A DNA stretch of 64,000 nucleotides from Istiophorus platypterus (lineage: Eukaryota; Chordata; Actinopteri; Istiophoriformes; Istiophoridae). Below, piece by piece: positions 45,780 through 56,104 of the stretch (position 1 is its first letter; every line of letters starts with the position of its first letter). Both the position numbers and the translations under genes were made by a program. The stretch is taken from positions 23,554,843 through 23,618,842 of the forward strand of contig CM029121.1 in assembly GCA_016859345.1 (NCBI GenBank). The letters are read 5' to 3'. The notes below the pieces were generated by a model. That model ran no database searches, was not told where the DNA came from, and saw nothing but the letters and a program-made list of their open reading frames with translations.

Positions 45780-48700
45780 CTGGACGAGGGACGGGACCGA
45801 ACGAAGTGCACTTGTTTTTTATATATGAACCTTAATAAGACATCACTAATAATTTTTTTTTTTTTTTTAAACAATCGATTTTCAAGTCAGTCTGTGTCTG
45901 CTTGTTACTTTGTTGGAAAATGCCTTCAGTCTTTTGCCAGAAATAGATATTTCAAAGATGTTCTCAAGAGCACAAATGTGAGGTCACATTATAATATAAT
46001 AATAATAATAATAATAATAATAGAGACTCACACATATTAATATCAAATTAAACTGACAAGTCTGTTTTGAAACCATCTAGGTTGTGCAGGTGTGGGCGGG
46101 TCTCTAGATCTGAAGCCATCCAAAACAGTTGCTGTTTTGTTTTTTTTGTTTTTTTCAATGACATGTCAAAGCAGGAAACTGCACATGTAACAAATAACGA
46201 TGTTTGCTGCATTCGATTCCAGTTTAACAATCAAAACTAAGGTATGATGAGGGCTGGCATAGTGGGATTGCTTCCTGGGGCTGTAACAAGTCAGAACGTG
46301 GGTTGTGAGAAATGTCAGAGGATATTTAGACAGGGGACAGAGGGGAAATTAGAAAAAGCAAAAAAATAAATAACGTGTAAAAGGGTGTATTAAAAAATAA
46401 ATAAAAAAAAAAAGGGTGATGGCTAAATTCCATTTAGCTGGTCCACTGTCACGGCTCACTCGGACACTTAGATTACACCAGAACCTTTGCTAATGTTGTT
46501 AATAGCACCTGTGCTTCTCCTGCTGTGAAAGGTCAAAATGTCTGCGGTGAAAAAGGCCCGTTGATATTTAATGTTCACTCGGGTCTAGACCATTGGTTGC
46601 GCGCTCTCGAAATACAGAAAATCATCTCTGAGTGCATAGTTCATATACTCGTATCAACCTAAATATTTCATCAAAACTGATACCCTGTCAACAACCCCGT
46701 GATGGCAATGTGTATATTAATTTGTGATTTTTCAAATTCATGAATCAGATTTATAAATGAGAATCCTCATCCTGAAGAAATTGTGCTGGTCATTACTAAA
46801 TATATATATTTTTTTTCCTTTACCTGAAATGGTGCCCTTTTGTTTTTGAGATCATTATGACATCCACTGCAGAACTAGTGGGTTCTACTTATCGTATCAC
46901 CACTCAGTTTGATGAACCTCACAGAGGGTAATCATCTACATAACTTAGGTTTCCTACCTGTATCCTCATGACGGTGAAGTCGGGCACGGGGGGTCGTACA
47001 GGAACACACAGGGGTCTGAGGCATCCTGGACAAATGGGAAGATTTTGGAGCTGGCGGGGGCGGGGCTGTAGTTGAGCATTTCGCACAAGGTGTTGACGTC
47101 GATGTATTTTGGCGTGAGGCCGGCCCTCACCGTGTTGTCCGAGCAGGCCATGCACTCGACACAGTCTTGACGGACAGAGGAACAAACAGAGAAGAAGGAA
47201 ATCAAGTTTTAGATAAGCAGAGTGGGCGGCCGACTCTCCTTCAGAGGGAAAGATCAATTCTCAGATACTCTTAAAATGTTAGATACAATCAGCCCGTGAT
47301 GTCAAATGGCTGCCGGTAACTAGTTCTCCTCACTAGTGCACCAAATATGTATCAATCCCACAGCATAAAGTAGTCCCCAAAAAATATACAAACTCGCTTA
47401 AATAGTGCAACGTTTGTTTGAAACTACAGTGCCCAGCTGTCTAGGAAATTACAGAGGCTGTTTTAGAAATGATATCACCCATTTGTGACCCTCTTTTAAA
47501 CATTTAGATCTTCAGTAGGAACCAATGGGTTTGTGACTGAGTCCCAGAGATGGGGAAGTCAGAGAGTATTGAGAGATCACACACACTATCACTTTGTTTG
47601 TTTGGCTTTTCATGGGATTAGCCTATAACAACAACACAAAAAAATAACGCCTGCTGTATCCTTTAATATTTCACCTGCTCCTTCTCTGTCAAAGAGCAGG
47701 ACGGGGACACTGGATTGTCAACAATTCAGCGATTCCAGTTTATTCTAACGTTCATTCTTATTCTGCCTGAATAAGATCTAGCGTGCTAAATCTCACAAAC
47801 GTAAACAAAAAATGCAGCCGCTGACCTCCATAAAGATAAGCATGCGGCTCATTGGCTCCCAGGAACATGGCCTGGCCTGGATCAAGGACCATGTGGTTGA
47901 GGAAGTAGATGGAGAAGCAGCCGATGTCTCCGGGATACTGGGAGTGGAGACGGAGCAGCAGGTCACCGTTGCTGCTTGACGTGTCCTTCCCTGCAGCACC
48001 TGCATTGGTCAAGCATCCACAAGCGCGACTGTGTCAGTAAAAGATGTTAAGAAACACAGAATAACCGACCCCTGCTTTTTCTAAATGGGGTTTAAAGCCT
48101 CATATTTGTAGGATTAGTAAATGTCTGACTTTGTGTAAAACAGACATTTCTTTAATTGTTTTTTTTGTATACTTGTGTAATTTGTGCTTCAGTACCACAA
48201 CTTTGTGGTTGTTTTCCCTTTTTCAACTGATAAATAGCTCACTTTCTAAAACAATTACATCAGAAACCAGATTGTTGACAATGATCAAATAAAAAGATTA
48301 TTGCCAAATACTGCGAAATCCTCTCAAGGTCCAGTGTCAATATTTAACATACACTCACAGCAAATCTTGAATTCCTTATTACAAATTCCAAAAAAGTATT
48401 CTAAAAAGATTCAAAATTGTTTCAATTTAACAAATAAAACCCAAACTATATTAGGACTTTGTTTACACGTGAATTTCCTCTCTCCTCTATGCTAGTTAAT
48501 CCATATTACGTTAACTTTGCACAAAGACAGGAGGCGCATGTGCAATCTGCAGTAACACTAAAGCAGAGCCTGAAAAAAAGAGAAGCAAAAGCTAAAAATA
48601 TTCCAGTTCTACATTCAATCCATGAAAATAGAGGGTGAAAACTTTATGCTTAAGTGCTATTGCGGATAACACATAATGTAGTCATTTGAAGCGTAAGTGC

Positions 48701-51700
48701 TAATTATGCGTGCTTACTGACTTAGCTAATCGAAACCCAGAATTTCAGAACTTGTTTTCTGCTAATTAGCTTATCCTCCTCACCCTCTTCAGTGACTCTC
48801 TTCACCAGCATGTTGAGCTGGTCCACGAACACTTTCTTCTCACAGTTCATCATCCTGGTGAAGCACTTCTTCATTGCCTGGCTTGTGTGGACTGCATCTC
48901 CCATGCTGCTTCGCAGCTCCTCTGCCGCCTCCTTGCCCACCAGAGCACGAAACTCTGGGACACCTGATGGATTCACACGCACATACACGAGTTATGTATT
49001 CATCTTTTGTGGAATATTTACCCGGTGAACTTTGTATATACTGTATATTTATGGACTTGACACCAAAACACAACATCATCTTTTGTTGCCCTTGCTCCCC
49101 CCAGCAGCTGCCCCAAAATCAATTGAAAAATCCTCTGGTGACCCCCGTGGGACTCTGGGACTCACATTTAAGGAATCCCAGGATTTCCTCCACTGGTCTG
49201 AAGCCACAGAGGCCCTGGAAGCGGGTGAGAGCGATGGCCATCTCCGGCTTGTGGTTGTTGTCTGGATAGTGCTCCGGAAACTGAGCATGGAGACGAGCAG
49301 CTAGCTCCTGACCAAACCATAATGACAAAGAGGCTAATGGTTACACTGTCCAAACCAATTCTTCCGAATGCTGTGGCATACAGTACGCTCAAAATGTTAG
49401 CATGCCGATTGTGTTCTAATGGGAATGAACTTCTCTTTTCTAGGAACTATACTGATGCATAATACAAAGAATGATAGTGAATACTGATGTGTAATAAAAC
49501 ACTTCACACGTTTTAACACCCCTCAACATATAATCTGTTTCTCTTTATAAAGGCAACATGTCTTTACAGAGTAGTGCAACAATTTGGCTTTTTATTTCCA
49601 TGTAGTTGTCAGACTCAGGATGGAGAGTTTTCCTTCAATTCAGCAGAACCAGACATATCATAGGTTTTAATTCAATGCTTTCTTCAGAAAAACTGCTGCC
49701 TTCATTACAAACAACACAGCTGAACCACCAACGGTTCAGTCGGAGAACCGAGTGTCTTATGCTAATAGCAACTAATGTACCCTTGGGTAATAGCTCCCTC
49801 TGGAGCCACAAAAGCTTTATATAACTTTTATTCACATTTTGCCGTAGTACTCCCCAAGACCCATATATAGACTTTGATGTGTAACATCAACACACTTCCC
49901 CTTTATGGTTTGGGTCAGTTAGACAACTATGGAGAAACATTTCCTTAGTATGAATGTGTACAGTAGGTAGAAACTCACACTTTGTGTGCGGTAAAGAATA
50001 ACACTGTATGCTTAATATGGTACATATACTGATGATAGTGTGCAAGTGTAGATGCTTTTTGTTTTACAGCTCAATTCAAACATAGAAAAAAAGCACACTG
50101 TTGTATGTATTTATAAAAAAAGAATTTGCTACAGAACCTCCCAGTTGCAGAATTTGAACACTGTGTGTGTGGGTGTGTGTGTTTGTGAACTCACCCTTGT
50201 AGGATGGGCCTGTATGGACAAAGCCGTATTGACCGACAGGACTTTGAAGAGGAAGGGCAGCTGACCCTGGAATGTGTCTTTCACCTTGGAGCCCAGGCAG
50301 GCGGGGAAGTGGGCGATCCACTGGCCCAGCGTGGTCTGCGCGATCCTGTTGTCTTTGATCTGGGCATCGCCTTTTGGGTGGGCACCCATCCACAGCTGGA
50401 GGAGACAACAGTGCTGTCAGTTTGGTCAGTTTATGTCCATTCATCCATTTTCAAAATCCTTGTGCCGATGTCGGTGGGTGAAGGTAAACTAAAGGTTACA
50501 GAGGTGAGTTTGTGACTAGGAGATGACTGAGACAAAATCTTGATCTGAGTGGAAAAAATTTAAGCAGGAAAGTGAATTTGAAACTCTCGTCCTTTCCTCA
50601 ACAACATGCAGTGATGAGCACCAAACCTCCGCTAAAAGTTTAACCAATTCCGGAGTAAATAAAACTATAAATGTAGACAAGGTTTTTTTGCTTCCCTTGT
50701 GTTTTTCCTCCGGGTACAAGCGTCCTAGTACTCTTGAAATGAGTCCCAGTTTTTTCCAGGTTGTATAAGACAAAAGCCTGGTGACATACATTCTCTCACT
50801 TTATCTAATGTTAATCCAAAATGATTTATACTCAGCAAGATGGGGGAAATCCCACCCATCTCACTCAGTCTAAATCACTCAGGGTAAGAGGGTTACTCTA
50901 AAGCCTTAAATGTAAATGGTGTATACTGTGTCAAGGACACGCAGTTGTTGGTGGACAGTTTCACTGCCCTGGGTCCTGGGTGCTGGGTCAGTCCCGGGAT
51001 GTGATCTAAGGTATGTGACATTTACAGTACTATTCCAATGACAGAAATAAACTGTCACCGATACCTTTTTTTTATTTTTTTTAAATATAACACAGACTAC
51101 TTACAGTGTGTTCAGTCAGTCTTGTTCTATTGTATTTATATATTTATAGTTTTTTCATAAGTCCTGTCATCATGCACACATACCTTTTAACAAGGGTGAC
51201 AATAATTTCTCAACAAACATTTATGGTAATAATAGGATAAAAACTAACATGTTAAAGATGTGCTAAACAATGCAGTCCTTGTTGAAATTAGTGGTACCCC
51301 TGAATTTTAAGAACAGAATCTAGAATATCTTCAGAAATAAATGCAAATTAACCACATTTGTATGATAAGAATATTCAACATAATGTCCAAGGTCACTGAA
51401 CAAAGGAAAAATGAAAAAAACAAAACATGCATAAGACTGAAATAGTACAAACACAAAATGTACTCCAGACACAGTTACTGGCCCCCTTCATTAATATTCG
51501 ATTGCAGAACCTTTGGCAGCATCAATGGCAGCCTCTAACCTTTCCTGTAGTCATCCAGAAGCTTACTGCGGCTGTCTGCTTGTAGTTTCTGCCTCTCTTC
51601 CATTGCTATGCATTCAAGCTCCCCGAGGTTTGCAGGAATTCTTTTTGCAATGGCTGATTTCAGCTCTCTCCAAAGTTTTTCAGTGGGATTTAGGTCAGGA

Positions 51701-54219
51701 CTCATTGCTGGCCAATTTAAAAAAGCCCATCTTTTCCTTTTCACCATTCTTTTGTGCTGCTGAATTTGTCCTACTGAAAGACCCAACACTTTTGCCCTCA
51801 AACCTACTTTTCTGACACAGGGTAACACATTTCACTCTAAAATTCCTCGGTAATCTGCTGATATCATTGTTCCATTGATACATTCGGTGCCTCCAGTGCC
51901 AGAGGGGACAAAGCAGCACAGCAGCATGATAGAGCCTCCTCCATCTTTTACTGTAGGAAGAGTGTGCTTTTCCTTATGGGCTTGATTTCATCGCATATAA
52001 ACAAAATGATGCACTTCATTCGCTAAGAGCTCTGCTTTGTTTTCATCCGTCCATAGAACTGTGTCTTATCTATGAAAGGTTTTTGAAACATTAGTCTCGC
52101 CTTTTGTGCCTTTCTTTCAATACTGCTGCCCTCTATTGCAGTAAAACCAACATTCATTGGTTAATTTAGGTCATGTGAAAAAAGTGCAAATAATTTGGTC
52201 AAGCTTACTTTTTATATTGTTTTTATTGTTGTTTATTAACTATGGACATTTTCTTAAAAATTCTTGTTATACAATGTTGGTTAATTTTCATTTATTTCTG
52301 AAGATGTTCAAAATTCTGTACTTCAGACATGCCAATAATTTCAACCAGGACTGTATGTCACATAATGTACTGCATGCATCCATACTATCCTCTGCAGATA
52401 CCCATGAAAGGTAATATGGCCACCCATGGCATTGTGACGTTGATATGGCTTGTGGTACATGAAAATATCACCGCTCTCATAACCTGAGTAACAACCTTTA
52501 TGAAGAACCCCACAGAGCTGCTGTGGCTAAATAAAGAAGTACTTATGAAAGACATGAGGAACAAACCTCTATGCCAAGATGCCGAGGAACCACAGCACAT
52601 TTAAAACCCTGAAAATCCTACCAGCTTCATGCTGCCTATCCGAGTTGCCAAATTTGGAAGTAATGATGCATCATTGCAATGCGGTCAAGTGGGAACACTG
52701 GAGCAAAATTTAAAACCCCAAAGATCTTATGATGGCGACTGCAAGTTCTAAGCAGTATCTCAGAAAACTGGAGGGATAAACCCATTTTCCAACTTTGTTC
52801 CAGTGTTAAAAGATTACATGAACTGACCTAGCACTGCTGCCTGGGACTCATGCTTACTCAGACACTATTGGTCCAAATTTGACAAAACTTGTCTATTATT
52901 TCAAAAACATTAACAATGTACAGTTCTCAGTATCTTACCTCTGCATAGGGCTTGCTGTCCTCTATGACAGCTAGCGGGTCCCCACCAATCACCAGTTTGG
53001 CCACCTCGCTGTCCAACCCATTCTTCCCCCAGGCATAATTTTGCACAGCACAGGTAAGGGGAAACACTGGGAGGGGGGAAAAATATTAGCGTATGAAGTC
53101 TAGATTAATCTATTAGTCGACTGACAGTTAACCCAAACCATTTTAATGATCAAGTAATCATTCTTTTATAAAATTAAGCAAAAAAATGAAATGTCATGCT
53201 GGTTGCATCACTTCATCACTTCTGTTTTTCTTTATCATCTTTGATTTTAAACTGAATATCTTTTGGTTTTTTCGACATCTGGCTCGAGTAAAAAGAGGTT
53301 TTTCGGATTTTGGCTTTGACGGTGTTAAAGTATAATGGGCCTTCTGCAGTATTTTCACTATTTTCTTCCCTTATTTTAATAGACAAATCAATCAATCGCG
53401 AAAATAAACTACAGATTAAATGATAATATATAAATAATAACTAGCCCTTATCCATTAATTTCCAGGGGTCTTCTTTGCAACTGAAAAAAAAAAAACAAAA
53501 CAAGCCAAAAGACTCTTGTGAACCATCCTGAAGCTGTACTTCATTTTGTATCTCTGTATGAGAATGTGTCTATTGCTGTTTGTCTAACAATCAAATGTTG
53601 GCACAGACTAATAGGGGACAGAAAGAAAAGACAACACAATTTCGAAAACATGTTCTATTCTCCATATTGCATAAATTTCGGACAATAACAAACCGGTTTG
53701 TCGGTTCTGGCCAATTTGCCGGGGTTCGTCTTTCAGTACAACGCGGAGATGATCCGCCACAGCCTCCCTAAATACATGCGCCCATTATAAAACGGTGAAG
53801 CGGGGGATCCGATCCCCCCGGGGACGTGTGGGGTTATACGGCTGAACTCTGGCCAGCTGACGATGCGCCGCTCACCGACAGAAACACACACTGAAGCGGG
53901 TTTACGTCGGCGGGGGCCCGAGTGTGTTCAGCGGCCGCGATGAAGCGTCTATGTGGAATCGGTGCGTGTATTTTTTACGGGTTTCAACGGCGTCCGCTTC
54001 AGCCAGGACGCCGGGGTAGAACGGTGATGCGGACGCCGGCCGACAGCGAGCTTTTCCCCCCGACCCGTCGCCTTACGCCTTCCGAAAACCTTCCTCGGCC
54101 ATCGGCAAGGTGTAAGGAAACGTCCGCGGCGTCGGCCGCCCGGACGCGGGTCGGGGAAGCGGCGGGTTTCGGAGCAGTGGTGAAGGAGAAAAATCAGACT
54201 CACCTCTCACTTCCTCCAT
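45561..54219 (-). CDS. mpi: mpi, mannose-6-phosphate isomerase
   Basis: A zinc-dependent cytosolic enzyme interconverting fructose-6-phosphate and mannose-6-phosphate, feeding mannose into glycosylation and glycolysis. Eight coding exons (54219-54204, 53066-52939, 50395-50195, 49307-49166, 48963-48784, 47999-47826, 47165-46958, 45779-45561) would encode about 422 residues, against 423 in human. Zinc ligands are visible in SIQAHP (Gln, His), NHKPEMAIAL (Glu) and EPHAYLYG (His); the active-site Arg lies in TVRAGLTPKYID. Other hallmarks are VFPLTCAVQNYAWGKNG, SKVKDTFQGQLPFLFKVLS and the end MFRACCLL. Exon 7 has a one-base deletion in a C-run (46988-46993), which breaks the frame as sequenced. 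It lies divergently from scamp2, as in human. Confidence 0.97.
45780..46957 (-). other. mpi intron 7
   Basis: A 1.2-kb AT-rich intron with a (TAA)n tract at about 45996-46022. No exon seen. Confidence 0.75.
46958..47165 (-). CDS. mpi: mpi exon 7 with a one-base deletion
   Basis: DCVECMACSDNTVRAGLTPK to CVFLYDPP, after which PDFTVMRIQ continues in a different frame. The exon is 208 bp, but phases require 209. The C-run at 46988-46993 has six bases where seven fit the family. Read literally, the protein would end shortly after DPP and lose about 85 C-terminal residues. Confidence 0.9.
47166..48783 (-). other. mpi introns 5 and 6 (around exon 6)
   Basis: Introns at 47166-47825 and 48000-48783, plain AT-rich sequence. 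Nothing recognised. Confidence 0.7.
47826..47999 (-). CDS. mpi: mpi exon 6 (zinc ligand His)
   Basis: LLLRLHSQYPGDIGCFSIYF then GQAMFLGANEPHAYLYG. Donor gtcagc, phase 1. Confidence 0.97.
48784..48963 (-). CDS. mpi: mpi exon 5
   Basis: VPEFRALVGKEAAEELRSSM then CEKKVFVDQLNMLVKRVTEE, the helical insert of eukaryotic type I phosphomannose isomerases. Confidence 0.95.
49166..49307 (-). CDS. mpi: mpi exon 4 (zinc ligand Glu)
   Basis: ELAARLHAQFPEHYPDNNHK, PEMAIALTRFQGLCGFRPVE. Donor gtgagt, phase 1. Confidence 0.97.
49308..50194 (-). other. mpi intron 3
   Basis: An 0.9-kb intron. Apart from a short GT tract near its 5' end nothing is recognised. Confidence 0.7.
50195..50395 (-). CDS. mpi: mpi exon 3 (zinc ligands Gln and His)
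   Basis: LWMGAHPKGDAQIKDNRIAQ to LSIQAHPTR. Acceptor ctccag, donor gtgagt. Confidence 0.97.
50396..52938 (-). other. mpi intron 2
   Basis: A 2.5-kb intron carrying a Tc1-like transposon at 51273-52353. The remainder shows no recognisable feature. Confidence 0.75.
51273..52353 (-). mobile_element. Decayed Tc1/mariner transposon
   Basis: The ends form imperfect 32-bp inverted repeats: left starts cagtccttgttgaaattag, right ends aatttcaaccaggactg, followed by TA. The minus-strand frame at 51828-51535 encodes WPAMSPDLNPTEKLWRELK, the C-terminal catalytic block of Tc1 transposase. Most upstream transposase sequence is scrambled, and the element is about 1.1 kb, shorter than an intact copy. It is inactive and lies in mpi intron 2, in the same orientation as the gene. 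Confidence 0.85.
52939..53066 (-). CDS. mpi: mpi exon 2
   Basis: VFPLTCAVQNYAWGKNGLDS through DPLAVIEDSKPYAE. Acceptor tcccag, donor gtaaga. Confidence 0.97.
53067..54203 (-). other. mpi intron 1
   Basis: AT-rich in its distal part and strongly GC/CpG-rich at 53750-54200, next to the short first exon. The long frames here are CpG-island artefacts. Confidence 0.7.
54204..54219 (-). CDS. mpi: mpi exon 1 (coding part)
   Basis: Encodes MEEVR and the first base of Val, before gtgagt. The short first exon is supported by the phase match to VFPLTC in exon 2. Confidence 0.85.
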
Positions 54220-54248
54220 GACGGCGACGTCGGCTCGCAGTGCGCCGG

Positions 54249-54275
54249 TGACGTCAGGGCGCGCCGGTGACGTCA
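54249..54275. promoter_or_regulatory. Two perfect CRE palindromes upstream of mpi
   Basis: TGACGTCA occurs at 54249-54256 and 54268-54275, within two tandem copies of a 19-bp unit (gcgccggtgacgtcagggc). They lie 30-56 bp upstream of the mpi ATG in CpG-rich DNA. CREB/ATF family factors bind this site; function here is inferred. Confidence 0.7.
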
Positions 54276-56047
54276 GGGCACGCCCGGCGAACGGCTCGGT
54301 AAAAAATAAATAAATCAATAAAAATATTTTATTATAAAATAGTATTTCTTTTTTTTTTTTTAACCACTCAAAATCCCGCTTCCATAACTGTAAATTCGCA
54401 AAAAATACAAAACATTTATTTAATGTTTTTTAAAAAAGGGGTTAGCGGACTAGTTAGATAGTATTAAGACTTCCAGTCATTGGTTCCAATTCAAAACGGA
54501 AATAAAGTTATATATTTTATTTATTAATGTATTTGTGTAGATTTCAATTCCAAATACTACTATAACTATTTTTACATATATTTGGCTTTGTCACAATTCA
54601 TATCATGTCACCGAATTTATATTATAGTCTACTGCCTGATTTAATGCATATTGTTGTTTTGTTTTTTTTGTATTGTTTGCTCTGTTTTCAATAAAGGATA
54701 CATTGCAGAACAATATAACTCTGTAGGAATATCAAAAGGTCATTGGTCATTGGCCAGAATATCAACGTGTAAGCTGTCCATTTGTCAAGTCTCTGTCTTA
54801 AAGGGATGCTACTGTTTTGTTGAGGCTGATGAAAGATGGTTGTAAAACAACCGTCTCAACCAAAAAAACCTGATTACAATCAGTGCAGCAGAGGCCAAGT
54901 CCCCCTGAATTTAATATGTTAAAAAGCTTAAAAAATGTTGGATCCAACACTACCCATAATGCAACTAAATAACCTAAATGATGATGCCATGTGCGGCCAA
55001 GCCTTCGTTCCATTAGCTTCTGTTATGCAATGCAATCTCTCATTTAGCATTTTTCTCTTTCTGAAAAAAAAAGCATTTTCCCGTGGCTTATTTTCCATAT
55101 TATAAGACAAAACAACATCTATTTCAACAATGGTTATCAGAAACCAAAACGTTTCACGATTTTAACAAAGCTAAGGAACGATTAGCTTGCGAGCGCAGAA
55201 AAACCCTCGGCTCCCGTTAAAGATACTTCCATTATCGTAACTCTGTTTCATCCATATACACAAAACTCACGACTCTCCTCCGCTTTTTCAGCTTTGTGTT
55301 TTTAATCTCTGCTGTATGAAAGCGCCCACTTGGTTCAGTCCTTTCTTCACGTCATATCTAACCGTGGCCTCCCAAGTTGCTCATCGACTCATTTGTTCTG
55401 TTGACCCTTGACATTTAGCCTGCAAACGTTTGAGGTTTATGTAAAGTTAGTTTTTTAAGGCCAATAAAAAAACAGTAGTATCGAGTTTGTTTGTTTGTTT
55501 GTTTGTTTGTTTGTTTTTTGTCTAAGGAAGTAGGTCACACCACAGACCGTTCGGGGAGCCTGCGCAGAGGCTGTATTTTTTTAGTTGTTAGCACGTTTAT
55601 CATGTGTTTACCGGGTTCAAACGCTTTAAAACTCGAGGACTCGATTGACGGTCTTCAACCGTCACCCTCGTAACCTAGGTAACCGTGGTACTATTGCTTA
55701 GCAACCACATAAGGAAGCTGCATGTTGTTGTTTTTTTGAAGAGCTACGCTGCTTGGCTGAGGATCGGATTTAACTTTTGCCACAGCGGCTTTTTAATCGT
55801 GTGCCCGAGCCTCAGTGGAGGAGAATAAAACCTATAAATCTCACGGCCGAGGTGAGATTCACAGGCGGCGCGCTCACGCCTTTCAACGGACGCGCACGAC
55901 GTCACTGGCCGACCGTCCAACTGCGCCTGCGCCGTCAGCCTCGTTCGAGGAAGTGGCTTACGAGAGGCAGCTCGGGGGCGACGGAGACGACTCAGTTGTT
56001 TACTCCCCGCTCACAGAGGACGAAACGGCCCCGCAGCCCTTTTCAAA
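54276..56047. promoter_or_regulatory. Shared mpi-scamp2 divergent promoter region
   Basis: 1.8 kb between the two start codons, transcribed outward on both sides. It is CpG-rich at the two ends (to about 54300 and from about 55750) and AT-rich in the middle, with a (GTTT)n tract at 55485-55516. Start sites cannot be placed. Confidence 0.5.
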
Positions 56048-56104
56048 ATGTCGGAGTTTGATAGCAACCCGTTCGCGGAGGCTGCCAGCGACAACCCGTT
56101 CAAC
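56048..56104 (+). CDS. scamp2: scamp2 exon 1
   Basis: MSEFDSNPFAEAASDNPFN, with two NPF motifs. Donor gtaagt, phase 0. Confidence 0.93.

Noticed and set aside
53922..54221. Arg/Pro-rich frames in the CpG island near mpi exon 1
   Set aside because: CpG islands give long frames by chance; mpi exon 1 on the opposite strand explains the region.
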